A DNA stretch of 64,000 nucleotides from Clitoria ternatea (taxonomy: Eukaryota; Streptophyta; Magnoliopsida; Fabales; Fabaceae). The DNA is taken from contig CM075669.1 in assembly GCA_037962975.1 (NCBI GenBank), forward strand, positions 114,468,501 through 114,532,500, written 5' to 3'. Below the pieces are notes generated by a model. The model was not told where the DNA came from, did not search any database, and saw nothing but the letters and a program-made list of their open reading frames with translations. Positions 23,339 to 34,589 of the stretch are shown here, in pieces. A program made the translations under genes and the position numbers. Each line of letters starts with the position of its first letter. The first letter of the stretch is position 1.

Positions 23339-24780
23339 CTAGAGCCAATCAGACATTTGCCTAATGCCTAATGATCTAGTGTGCCCCTCATGTTTTTGTT
23401 GTGTAAGAGGTTTTGTGAGTGGGTCAACAATATTCTCATCAGTATGCACCTTACATATCTTTACATCTCCTCGGTCAAGGATCTCTCGAATAAGATGAAA
23501 TCGGCTAAGTATATACTTGGATCGTTGATGTGATCTAGGTTCCTTAGCTTGTGCGATTGCTCCACTATTGTCACAGTAGAGACTTATAGGGTCCACAATG
23601 CTAGGAACAATCCCAAGTTCTGTTATGAACTTCTTGATCCATACTGCCTTTTTTGTAGCATTTGAGGCAGCAATATACTCAAACTCTGTAGTAGAATCAA
23701 CAACTGTCTCTTGCTTTGAACTCTTCCAGCTTACAGCGCCACCATTTAGACAAAACACGTACCCAGATTGCGATCTTGAGTCATCCTTATCAGTTTGGAA
23801 GCTAGCATCAGTGTAACCTTTTATAATGAGCTCTTCTTCCCCTCCATATATCAAGAATGAATCCTTAGTTTTTCTTAAGTACTTCAGGATATTCTTGACA
23901 GCAGTCCAGTGACTTTCACCGGGATCAGACTGGTATCCGCTCGTCATGCTTAAAGCGTACGAGACATTTGGTCGGGTACATATCATGGCATACATGATTG
24001 ATCCAATAGCAGATGCATATGGAATCTTATTCATCCGTTCTCTTTCTTCTTTAGTGGAAGGAGATTAAGCTTTTGATAAGCTTATGCCATGAGCCATAGG
24101 TAAAGTTCCTTTCTTGGAATCTTGCATGTTAAACCTGATTAACACTTTGTCTATGTATGTATTCTGACTTAGGCCAAGAAGTTTTCTTGATCTATCTCTA
24201 TAGATCTTAATTCCTAACACGTAGGTTGCTTCACCTAAGTCTTTCATAGAAAAACAGCTACCTAACCAACTCTTCACAGACTGAAGAGTAGGAACGTCAT
24301 TTCCAATAAGTAGTATGTCATCAACATACAGGACCAAAAAAACAATTATGCAGTCACTAACCTTCTTGTAGACACAAGGTTCATCCTCATTTTTAGTAAA
24401 GCCAAATTGTTTAACAACTTCATCAAAACAAAGATTCCAGCTTCTGGAAGCTTGCTTAAGTCCATATATAGAACGTTGTAGCTTGCACACCTTCCTGGAT
24501 GCTTCAGGCTTAACAAAGCCTTCGGGTTGTGTCATGTACACTTCCTCAAGAAGATTTCCATTAAGGAAAGCAGTCTTGACATCCATTTACCATATCTCAT
24601 AATCATGGTATGCAGCAATAGCAAGCAGAATCCGAACAGACTTTAGCATAGCAACTGGGGAAAAAGTTTCATCATAGTCTATACCATGTATTTGCTTGAA
24701 ACCTTTAGCCACCAACCTTGCTTTAAAGGTACTTATATTACCATCCATGTTAGTTTTCTTTTTGAAAACCCACTTGCATC
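23339..24780 (-). pseudogene. pol: Reverse transcriptase and RNase H (copia pol)
   Basis: Frames 24065-24586 and 23339-24034 are in the same phase, separated by a TAG at 24065-24067. RT shows MDVKTAFLNGNLLEEVYMTQ, SIYGLKQASRSWN and the catalytic LYVDDILLIGND. RNase H follows with GYTDASFQTDKDDSRSQSGY and the DPLTKPL tail, ending DWL and a stop at 23339. Upstream of 24586 the finger region is still recognisable, but a TGG-type codon is now a stop (about 24587) and a frameshift near 24781 separates it from integrase. RT-RNase H would make the cDNA. The gene is inactive. Confidence 0.94.
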
Positions 24781-25596
24781 CTATAGTTTGACCCCTTCAG
24801 GTGCATCAACTAAGTTCCAAACTTGATTAGTGTACATGGAGTCCATTTCAGATTCCATGGCTTCTAGCCATTTCTCAGATTCTGAACTTGCAATGACCTC
24901 TTCATAAGATGTTGGCTCATTTTGATCCATTAGGAATACATCTCCTTCCTGAGTTATAAGAAATCCATATCTTTCAGGTTGTTGACGTATTCTACCTGAT
25001 CTACGCAAGTCTTGTGCTATTAGAGCTGGAGTTATCACAACATTTTGTAGGTCCTGCTCCACTTCCACCATTGGCTCTTCAATGCCTTGTGAGTCTTGAA
25101 TTTCTTCAAGTTCTACTTTCCTCCCCCTGATTCATGTAGAGATGAATTCCCTTTCTAAGAATACAGCATTCCGAGCAACAAACACTTTTCCCTCGGTAGG
25201 ATTGTAAAAATAATAACCCTTAGTTTCTTTTGGGTATCCCACAAAAAAACATTTATCTGACTTGGGCCCGAGTTTATCTGAACTTTGACGCTTAACATAA
25301 GCTTCACAGCCCCAAATCTTAAGAAAAGACATACTAGGTCGTTTCCTAGTCCATATCTCATATGGTGTCTTTATAACAGCCTTTGATGGAACACGGTTAA
25401 GTGTAAAAGTTGCTGTCAACAAAGCATGTCCCCAGAATGAGTTAGGGAGGTCAGTTTGACTCATCATTGATCGAACCATGTCCAACAAGGTTCTATTTCT
25501 CCGCTCAGAAACCCCATTCCATTCTGGTGTTCCAGGGGGAGTAAGTTGAGATATAATCCCACACTCTTTAAGATATTTATCAAACTCTAGGTTCAA
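24781..25596 (-). pseudogene. pol: Integrase core end and C-terminal linker (copia pol)
   Basis: The same phase as gag. It contains the catalytic Glu block PEWNGVSERRNRTLLDMVRS, then SFWGHALLTATFTLNR, WGCEAYVKRQS and KCFFVGYPKETKGYYFY, the usual copia integrase C-terminal signature. A TGA at 25132-25134 falls before the variable linker (RRSGRIRQQPERYGFL), which leads into RT. The TGA at 25609-25611 on the N-terminal side separates it from the first half of integrase. Confidence 0.93.
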
Positions 25597-25608
25597 ATAT
25601 TCACCACC

Positions 25609-27315
25609 TCAATCGGATCGAAGTGCTTTAATTGTCTTGCCAAGTTGGTTCTCTACTTCATGTTTAAACTCCTTGAACTTTTCAAAGGATTCTGATTTAT
25701 GTTTTATGAGAAACACAAATCCATATCTACTGAAATCATCAGTAAAAGTGATGAAGTAACTAAAACCTCCCCTAGCCATTGTCCCTATGGGCCCACATAC
25801 ATCACTATGTATCAAGCCAAGAAGATCACTCGCCCTTTCACCTTTTCCGGTAAATGGGGTCTTAGTCATCTTCCCTAATAAACAAGATTCGCATGTATCT
25901 ATTGATTCAAAATCAAAAGATTCTAAATATCCATCTTGATAGAGTTTAGAAATGCGTTTCTCATTTATATGTCCTAGGCGACAATGCCAAAGATAAGTTG
26001 GGTTTAAATAATTTGTTTTAACCCTTTTACTATTAATGTTATAGATAGGGGTTTCGAGATCTAGAACATAAAGTCCATTACTCAAATTTGCACAGCAATA
26101 AAACATGTCTTTTAAATAAACAGAACAACTATTGTTCTTTATTGTAAAGGAAAACCCTTTCTTATCAAGACAAGAAACAGAAATAATGTTTCTCCTTATT
26201 GCTGAAACAAAATAACAATTGTCCAATTCAAGGACTAACCCTGATGGCAAGGATAAAAAATAAGTCCCTACAGCTAATGCAGCAACTCTTGTTCTATTTC
26301 CAACACGTAGGTCTACCTCCCTCTTCATCAACTGCCTACTCCTTCTTAGATCCTGCACATTAAGACAAATGTGAGATCCACATCCAGTATCTAATACCCA
26401 TGATGTTGAACTTGACATGTTAATTTCTATAACAAAAATACCTGAAGTGGAAGTCTCACTTCCCTTCTTCTTAAGCTCTTCTAGGTACTTTGGACAGTTT
26501 CTCTTCCAGTGTCCCTTTTGTCCACAATGGTGACATTTACCTTCCTTAGCCACCCCGCCCACAGGTTTTAAGGCTGATGTACTTGTCTTATCCTTGCCTT
26601 TCCAAATTTTCTTGCCATTTCCTACAATAGCCTTTCCTTTGCCTTTATACATGCCCTTTCCTTTACCTTTGTCAGAATTGACCATCATTATGGCCTTGCC
26701 CTTTCCTTTAGAAATATTGGGCTCAGTAGTCCTCAACATATTGAGTAGCTCTGGCAATGTTTTGTCCAATGCATTCATGTTGTAATTCATGATGACTGGC
26801 TTAAAACTGTCAGGTAATGATTTCAAAATGAGATCGGTAGCCAACTTTTGAGGGGAGGGGAATCCTAGCCTAGCTAGATTCTCCAAGTACCCAATCATTT
26901 TGAGTACATGAGGTCCTACAAAACCTCCCTCTTCAAGTCTACAGCTAAATAGGGCTGAGGAAACTTCATATCTTTCTTGGTCAGCTTGACCTTGATATAG
27001 CTTCCTTAGGTTTTCGATCATATCGAAAGCCTCCATGTGCTCATGTTGCTTCTGAAGCTCAGGAGACATGGTAGGCAACATAAGGCATTGGACATCTAAA
27101 ACATCATCCTGATGCTTCTTATAAGCATCCTTGTCAGCTTTAGAGGCGTTTGCAGCGGGTGGTTCCGGAACTGGAATTTCCAAGACATACTGCTTTTTCT
27201 CTTGTTTGAGGACAATCCTCAAGTTTCTATACCAGTCAAGGAAGTTAGAACCAGACAATTTTTCTTTGTCTAGGATTGATCGCAACGAAAGGTTCGAAGG
27301 TGTGTTTGACATCAT
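25609..27315 (-). pseudogene. gag: Gag, protease and N-terminal integrase (copia)
   Basis: An open frame of 568 codons from MMSNTPSNLS at 27315. Capsid region (LSGSNFLDWYRNLRIVL, LSCRLEEGG-like), a Lys/Gly-rich repeat (GKGKGMYKGKGKAI), the zinc knuckle CHHCGQKGHWKRNC, protease WVLDTGCGSHI, the integrase zinc finger from LWHCRLGHINEKR to CESCLLGK, and catalytic Asp residues in HSDVCGPI and FTDDFSRYG. It stops at a TGA (25609) where the family usually has an Arg just before GGEY, so this is a nonsense lesion and not the natural end. Gag-protease itself appears undamaged. Confidence 0.95.
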
Positions 27316-28228
27316 GTTTATCTAAAACAGAAAATATGTAGTAAGTATCATTTTCAAAACATATTTAAATTATGGTCATTTAAATTAAATATGTCTCCCA
27401 CTATTTTGATTCAAAACAAAATACCCTCCACGAATTAGAAAATCCCGTTGGAAGATTTTCTAGTGGGCTAAGATCCATATTTTGCCAAGTGTTAAGTCAG
27501 CTTTGGCTGATCACCTAATACTTGGTTATTTAGGTAGGAAACTTTTTCCAATTGTATCTTTATACAACTCTTAGTCATTGGGTTAAGTAACCATTACTAA
27601 TTATTCATCTTATGAATATTTAGCCCAATGTTTACGCCTCTAAGTTATATTCAATCCAATTGAAAACTTAGTTAAGTTAAAGCCCAATAAAACAATTTGG
27701 ATATTAGATTAAGGAACGGCCATGGTTTAACACTTAAACCTTATCACTTAACGCCCCATAACATGAACCATTCATGTTCGAAGATCAACTCAATTGATTC
27801 ATAATTTGTACGATGAATATCATATGAGTAAAACACATATCAAATACAAAAATTGCATAAACTCATACATCATACAAATTTAAACGGCAACAACATACAT
27901 ACTAAAATTGAGAAACTCTATAGCATGCATCATATACAATTTACAAAGAATAACTCAAAATTATATGTATCATGCCAAAACAGAGGTCATACCATATACA
28001 TGATTAATTATTGTAATATATGCATTATATGCGATAACTCAAAATAGCAACATAATCATGCATGTTCATTTTCGAATCCTAGTTTCACAAAACATTTTCG
28101 CAAAACAAAAATGCAAAGCTTTAAACAAGAAACGATTTCGCAAATCATATTTTCCAAAAGCTCTTGCAAACGAAAACATATCATCATAAAATAGAAACAA
28201 ATGCCCAAAACACGGTTCTTGCAACCTG
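27316..28228 (-). other. Untranslated leader of the copia element
   Basis: About 910 bp between the primer-binding site and gag, AT-rich with no convincing reading frame. It presumably carries packaging signals, but I see no identifiable motif. Confidence 0.7.
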
Positions 28229-28240
28229 GCTCTGATACCA
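28229..28240 (-). other. Primer-binding site of the copia element
   Basis: The reverse strand reads TGGTATCAGAGC, matching the 3' end of initiator Met tRNA, one base after the LTR end. Confidence 0.93.
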
Positions 28241-28241
28241 C

Positions 28242-29522
28242 TGTTAGGAAATCCCTAAACATGAGCAGCGGAAAAAAAAGGGATTCCAAAGGATTTGTAA
28301 GGTTCCGTGTTTCAAAGCACAAAACAAACACAAAAATTGTTTTTGGATTACCTCTTGAAGAACACCGAAGCAGTCATAGCCTCGTCCTTTAGGAGTCCAC
28401 ATGAGCACTCCCACCAGAATCGTAACACTTGCCAACTGCTAGTTTGATGGCGTGTAGCTCTTGCAACTTTTGCGAATTTGTGTCTCACTTAAGTGAACGG
28501 CCTATGAGCATCTTATGCTCTATTTATAGGCTTAGGTTTGACCTAATTTGTTCTCTCTAAAATTGGGCTCCTTACTCATTCCAAATGAGTTAGGCCCAAT
28601 AGCTTTATTTTAGTCCAACTAAAAAAAAACAACATTTTCTGATGGGCTTACTCTATGTGTGTGACCCTACAGGTAAAATACTCAGTCATATTAATAATAA
28701 ATTATTTTATTATTAATATAAAATAAGAGCGGCATCTAGCAATGCATCATTATGTCCGAATATTATCAACGTAACCTATAAGTGATAATTATTTAATATG
28801 TTTGTTCCTTTTGTCACGATATCCTAATTGGGCCCAAGGCATGGTCACGTCATCCTTGTACGACCCAATTTATTTTACTTGATACCGGAGTAGACTGAAT
28901 CCGAATAAATATCTAATATTTATTCTTTCTAGCATGGTCATGCATTTTCTTAGTCTTACTCCATCAAGTGGCCTATAGATATCACTCCTGTCACATAGGA
29001 GAGACAAATCCCATCTACATCACTCACATCCCTCTGCATAATTTGTTCACTACCTAATCACAACCTTTATAGTCCTCTTGTTACAGAAGACGTTTAATTG
29101 TATTAAAACAATAAACTCCTCATGTAGAAATCGTAGTGACTTCAGGTCGAAGGACTACATATACCATTATCACATTGAGAATCGTTTATGACAATCATGT
29201 AACGATCCATGCAACGTTCTCATGGTGGGTCTGTCCAGTACATCATTACTCTTAATGTGTACCCGTATGAAGACTTGATATCATCTATATCTATGATCTG
29301 TGAGATCAGGTCATCAGTACACTCACACACTAGTCTCAGTGTATTTACATGTCCCCATATAAATACTTGACTAGGGATATTTTAGGAATAATTTTTATAT
29401 GACCTATTACTCCAAGGATAAATATTTTAAAACAATTTTAAACTGAAATATTTATTTTATTGATAAGCATAAAAAAAGATACAAATGAAAAAGCATAAAA
29501 GCTCATAGTGCATACACCAACA
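28242..29522 (-). repeat. 5' LTR of the copia element
   Basis: 1281 bp with TG...CA ends. The TATA box (TATAAATA) is on the minus strand at 28521-28528. Followed on the right by the target duplication GGAAC. Confidence 0.96.
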
Positions 29523-30479
29523 GGAACCAGACTGCAGGTTGGATCCGGCGTGGAATAAGCTCTGAGACGATCTGCTAGTGCGAGCCGGTGTGGGCTAAAA
29601 CAGCAGCGTCACTGGCAGAAAAATGGACCGGTGTGGCTATAACCGAAGTACAGTGTGGAGCCAGAGTAGGACTCAGTGGTGAAAATGTATTTTGATGAAG
29701 AAACGGTGTAGGATTCAGTAGGATTCAGTGGTGTTGAGTAGTATAGGGTTTGGACGGAGTTTAGAGTGACAAGGAGGTTTTGAGGTCCAACAAACAGGAA
29801 CGAGACTGGTGCTTTTGTTTCAAAGAAAACAAGAGAATGTGGGTTGGGGACAGGTTTCTTGACTTCAGATTTAGGACACCGGAGTAAATTTTGCCAGGGG
29901 TTCAGGGATTCAAGATGCGGACCCCTGTGCCTCTTCAGCTGAGGCATTTATAGAGGCTTCTGGGTGCTGGCTGAGTGCTTGGACAGCTCAAGCCTCCACT
30001 CACCCATGCGTACAGTGGAGCCAACCTGGCCACTAACAGGTTATGGGGAGCAGCGGCTAGTGGGGAATTTTTAATTATTTCCACTTCCGCCCCCTGTCTG
30101 CCACTCCCAGGATTCGAGGGTTGGTTCAGATGTACGATTCCAAGTCAGCATAGGTAACTGGACTTACCACTTCGATGTAAGGTCCATGACAGCGGATAAC
30201 AGGGATACCGGTTCAATGATTGATTTTAATGATTAGGCCAGTGTGATACCTTTAATAGCCTGGACCGGTGTTCTATTGCTAGATACCGGCTGATGCAATC
30301 TGGCCATCAAATGACGTCCCATTTTAGCAGCTCAGACCGGTGTTCTTTCAACCTTAGACCAGTGTTCTTTCATGATATCAGACGATGTCACACCTACTAC
30401 CTCACACCGGTTGGGATTCATTGCTTGGAAATGGTGTCAATTCGATGTAATCACTGACCAGACCAAAATAGGTGTTCAC

Positions 30480-30499
30480 AGATGCCCCTCTTTACTTCT
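30480..30499 (-). other. Polypurine tract of the Ogre-like element
   Basis: The reverse strand reads AGAAGTAAAGAGGGGCATC immediately before TGTGAACACC. A long purine run ending at a TG is the expected priming site, and it marks the LTR start in this orientation. Confidence 0.75.
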
Positions 30500-30822
30500 C
30501 TTTCATAAGAAAAACATGAAGTCTTCGTGTTTTTAAAGTGAAAGGGAAGTAAAGATATGAACACCGATGTAGGGGCTAGGTGGGACACCTTAACCGATAT
30601 GGCATCTGACAATGTAGGTAGATAACAGGCCGGTGTAACCTCAGGATAGTTTACATCTGAAAATGACCTAAGGGTCCTTACACGTGTTATCACCTGATTC
30701 ATCCTTTCAAATTTCAAATTTTCGCGCCCTCGGACCGGAATGCGAACAGTCGAAGTGAGTGGGCTTTTCTTCATGGGCCTGGGCCAGAATATAGAACGTT
30801 CTGGATCCTCATCCACTCACTC

Positions 30823-30830
30823 TATAAAAG
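30823..30830 (+). promoter_or_regulatory. TATA box of the antisense gene (Ogre-like element)
   Basis: TATAAAAG, 263 bp before the ATG at 31086 and pointing away from the LTR. The nested Retand-like element has the same octamer before its antisense gene (40675-40682). Confidence 0.65.
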
Positions 30831-31085
30831 CAGGCATGGGGGTCGTTCATTTTCACTTATTTTTTGATACCAAAGTTCTGCCTCTCCGACGTTCAAAAGC
30901 TCCGGTGTTCAACATTCTGGCTCGCACTAAAAGAACTGCCCGTATCGTCTCAGCAGGTAGCTCCACCTTCTTTCTCCATTTTCATTCCTAGATAGGGTAT
31001 GGGGGACACCGGTTCAAGCAGTGACTCCGTCGAGGTCCTATTGGGGCCTCCTTCAATCACATCTCGGCGTTAGTCGGGAGGAGTC

Positions 31086-33366
31086 ATGAGTCGGGGTCAG
31101 CGTCGCCACGGTGAAGCAACTTCTGGGGTTTCACACCGGCTCGTGGTTTCAGGACATTGTTTTTCCACCTTGCCTTTGTGGGAAACGAGGGAGTTTGACA
31201 CATCGTTTGAGTCCCACACATCGTCCTCTCCCTTCAACTTGGGCACTGCTAGTGAGCGAGACAATAGTGCCGATCTCTATTTAATTGACGATGTGGCCTT
31301 TTACAGTTATGTCCCATTCCTCTACCACACCGTGTTCATGGCTGCCTCTGGAAATTCTTCTACCAACGTCCCAGTTGTTGCCACCAACCCCGTCGAAACA
31401 AATTTCCTTGCATACCGGATAGACTGGCTTGCTGAGAAGGCCAAGGATCCCTACTTTTGGGTTCATGAAGACCCAAGGAACATCGTCTCCCGGTATGCTG
31501 AGGATGCTGCCGATGTAACTATTAAAGGCGTCTTCGTTCACTTCAGCGAGGAGCATAAAAATGACTTCACTGTCTTCTGCCCCCTTACCTCGGATCGGAT
31601 CTTCCATCAACCGGGGTCAAGGTACTTCTTCATGTACGAGATGCTGTTCTCAAAGATTGGCGTCCATCTCTCTCTCACGGATTTCAAAATGGGGGTACTC
31701 CGGTTCTTGGACTGCTTCCCCAACCAGCTTCATCCCAACGGCTGGGGTTTGGTAAGATCCTTGGAAGTACTTGGGGAGTACTTCCACTTCGTCCCTACTA
31801 TCGCTTTTTTCTTCACCTACTGCAGGGTGATGCACCAGGGTAATACCGGAGGGGGCCTGGGATTCATCAACCTCTGCTGCGACTCCAAGGTGGTGAACTT
31901 TGAAAGTACACCGAGTCGGCTAAGACAGACGGGGTTAGCTTCAAGCACTCTTATGTCAAGGTCGAGGTCAATGCAGGAAGACCGGTGTTCTGGGAGAATT
32001 CTGATTTTTTGAGGAAGTTCTACACCGGCTGGACTCATGAGCACTTCCTCCTGACCAGCAATGGTTACACCGCTAGCGAGAGTGTTTTGTCAACGGAGTC
32101 CAAAAGGGTCTTGGACGCTCTGAAAAGCTATTCTGGCTTTACCAAGATCTCCTGTAAGAACCTTCTTGGGTTGGAGTCGCGCCGGGATACTTACCTAGGT
32201 AGTTCCTTCTTTTTTTTAATAATAATACCAGTGTTGACAACGGTTCCCCTTTTTTCAGGTAAAATGGCTTGGATCGACGTCCTCAAGAAACTCAGGGAGG
32301 CGGCCAAAGCTAGGAATGCTGCTGCAGCCGGTGTGGAGAACAGGGTAACCCCCAGGCGTACATCGGCAAAGCTAGTGAGTATCTCGGCTGACAAGGTTAG
32401 GAACATGGCCTTAGGTCCAGAGGACAGGCCAAAGATAAGGGCAGGAAACGCAACAACTCCGGCCAAACCTCCAGGTCCAAGAAACATAAGGCCCAAAGGG
32501 TTGAGGCCGAGGTAGAGGCACATCCTGAGGAGGAGGAGGCTGCCGGTGTAAATAACTCTTCGGACCCGACTCAGCCTGCTGAAGAGCCCATCTACTGCAA
32601 CTCCAGCATTTCAGGGTTTTTGGATTACGTCGGGGGGACACCGGCGCAGTTTAAAAACCTTTCAAGCTGAAGGATGATCTTCCCGCCTCTGAATCCCAGA
32701 GTGCTGTCAAGGGGGCTATCTTCAACTTGGTTAAAACGGCAGGGGTTCTCAGTTCTTTAGGGAAGTCCTACTACTCTGGTCTCGAGGCTAAAGAATGCCT
32801 AGACCGGATGAAGAAGGCCAAAGCCCTTAGAGTGGAGGCTCAAACTTCTTTGGCCAAGAGCCAGGTAGATTTGGCCGAACTCACTACGGCTTACACTTCG
32901 GCTGCCAAGAAGGCGGAACAAGGCTTCAGAGGACGCTCTTAAAGCTCTTCAGGCTAAACTGGACGAAGCCTTGGCTGGACGGGCCAAGGTGGATAAGAAG
33001 AATGAAGAGCTGGTAGCCAAAGTTGCCGCTGTACAGGAAGCTCAAGCCCAAGAACGGCATGAAACTGAGGAGCAGATGACTGAATTCTCGGAATTGGCTG
33101 ATATTGCTTTTAGCTCCGCTATTTGTCAAGTTGTACATCAGAATTCCACTGTGCAACTTAACTTGAACGGTATAGGTGTCTTTCATGAGTTTCATGGTGG
33201 GCACCTGTATGCCATGGACCGGGGTCAGGCAGTGGAACCTGAGGATGTTCCTTATGAACCTCTGCCTCTCCCTGGTGGCCAAAGCATGGAGTTGAGGATG
33301 GTGTCAGAAGATTCTGAGAGGACAGCCATCGTCGCCGGGCCAGACTCCCCAAGCATTAGGACTTGA
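31086..33366 (+). pseudogene. Antisense gene of the Ogre-like element (PF04195-like protein)
   Basis: Opposite in direction to pol, between the arrays and the 3' LTR. The first exon starts MSRGQRRHGEA. A conserved domain covers about residues 95-270 (YRIDWLAEKAKDPYFWVHE, FKMGVLRFLDCFPNQL, HPNGWGLVRSLEVLGEYF), resembling the family called putative gypsy-type transposon domain (PF04195). A probable intron follows DTYLG. The second part is Lys/Arg-rich, then a coiled coil of about 120 residues, ending in HEFHGGHLY and LPGGQSMELRM. Frame changes near 31905, 32640 and 32935 make it a pseudogene. It is homologous to 40851-43535. Function unknown; a DNA- or RNA-associated role is speculation. Confidence 0.8.
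32199..32258 (+). other. Probable 60-bp intron in the antisense gene
   Basis: CCTAG/GTAGTT to a T-rich stretch and TTTTTTCAG/GTAAAA. Splicing keeps the frame (DTYLG then KMAWIDV). The homologous gene has a GT-AG intron after the same DTYL codons (42005-42099). At 60 bp it is short for a plant intron. Confidence 0.5.
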
Positions 33367-33689
33367 GTTTTTTCCTTTTTTGATAGCTTTGTTCCGAGAT
33401 AGGCTCTAGAGTCAAACTTTTTGTATGGCCGTTTTGCCCTTTTTCTTTAATGAAGTGTATTTTTCATATCTGCCTCTGTTTTTTAATTTCTAAGAATGCC
33501 AAGTATAATTGACTTGTGACCGATGTATAATGAATTACAACTTGAAACAACACTGTCTAATCTCATCAATCGCACTTGAATTCTAAATCACCAAAAACTA
33601 CATTGTCCTTTAATAACTTGGTTTGCTTTTGGCCGATGTTGAATTAATAGTGCAATTTAAACCAACATTGTCCTTTAACAGGCCAACTG

Positions 33690-33965
33690 AATTGAATTCT
33701 CAACATCATCCCTTATGACCAAAGTTTAAATCGAGCCAAGTACATCTGACCCTAATCGACGTAGGCTTTAAATTGAGTTGCAACTGGTGTAAGGAGGGTG
33801 ACATCATCCCTTATGACAGTTCAAATCGAACCAACCGCATGATTCTTAACCGACGTAGATTTTAAATTGAGTTGCAACCGGTGTAAGGAGTGTGACATTG
33901 TCCCTTATGACCAAAGTTCAAATCGAGCCAAGTGCATCTGATTGTAACCAACGTAGGGGTTATGA
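33690..33965. repeat. Tandem array of about 95-bp units (three copies)
   Basis: CAT(C/T)(A/G)TCCCTTATGAC recurs at 33704, 33802 and 33896, each time followed by CAAATCGA(G/A)CCAA, a CGACGTAG block, TTTAAATTGAGTTGCAAC and GGTGTAAGGAG. Confidence 0.85.
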
Positions 33966-34094
33966 CAACATTCTTGGATACCGTCCTGCTTCCTTTTTCC
34001 CCTAACCTCGGATGCTGAGGAGGTACCAGTTAAAATCCTCCTCAGGTCGGTGTCAACATCGAATCCTTTTTTTTTAACGGGATAATGTTCTTTT

Positions 34095-34530
34095 GGCTGA
34101 TAGGGAAGAAAGGGTGAGGGTGTCGCCTCTCGGTTGACTGGGAAAGTAAAGGTGAGGGTATTGCCTCTTGGTTGACAAGCAAAGTAAAAGTGAGGGTGTT
34201 GTCTCTCGGTTGACTGGGAAAGTAAAGGTGAGGGTGTTGCCTCTCGGTTGACAAGAAAAGTAAAGGTGAGGGTGTTCCCTCTTGGTTGACAGGAAAAATA
34301 AAGGTGAGGGTGTTGCCTCTCGATTGACTGGAAAAGTAAAAGTGAGCGTGTTGCCTCTCGGTTGACTGGGAAAGTAAAGGTGAGGGTGTTGCCTCTAGGT
34401 TCACAAGAAAAGTAAAGGTGAGGGTGTTGCCTCTCGGTCGATAGGAAAAGTAAAAGTGAGGGTGTTGCCTCTCGGTTGACAGGAAAAGTAAAAGTGAGGG
34501 TGTTGCCTCTCGTTTGACAGGAAATGAAAA
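34095..34530. repeat. Tandem array of 38-bp units (about 11 copies)
   Basis: The unit on the plus strand is AAAGTAAAGGTGAGGGTGTT followed by GCCTCTCGGTTGACTGGG, with small changes. It has no stop codon in any of the three minus-strand frames, so it creates an artificial open frame (33905-34585). Confidence 0.92.
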
Positions 34531-34589
34531 GATTAGGGTTGACCCTTGGTTGAGAGATCTGAGGGTTAATAGGACATCCCGTCAAAATT

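Larger units (their letters stand above)
22043..29522 (-). mobile_element. Complete Ty1/copia element (Angela/Tork-like)
   Basis: LTRs of 1282 and 1281 bp bound a minus-strand gag-PR-IN-RT-RH region, the copia order. Target duplications GGAAC are perfect at 22038-22042 and 29523-29527. The primer-binding site is at 28229-28240 and the polypurine tract at 23325-23337. By eye I count about 30-35 differences between the LTRs (roughly 2.5%), mostly transitions. LTR length and Gag type suggest the Angela/Tork group, which is a judgement by resemblance. The element sits in the 3' LTR of the Ogre-like element. Confidence 0.96.
18226..30479 (-). repeat. 3' LTR of the Ogre-like element, split by two insertions
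   Basis: In element orientation it starts TGTGAACACC at 30479, right after a polypurine tract, and ends GGTCATGACA at 18226. Removing the solo LTR (19139-21875) and the copia element (22043-29522) with one copy of each target duplication leaves about 2.03 kb. The remaining host pieces are 18226-19138, 21876-22042 and 29523-30479. Short ACCGGTGTGG-type motifs recur in the two right-hand pieces. No gene is present. Without the 5' LTR, the left limit is inferred from the break in the CACTA reading frame. Confidence 0.7.

Noticed and set aside
33905..34585. 226-codon and 120-codon minus-strand ORFs as genes
   Set aside because: They are translations of a 38-bp tandem repeat that happens to lack stops in all frames.
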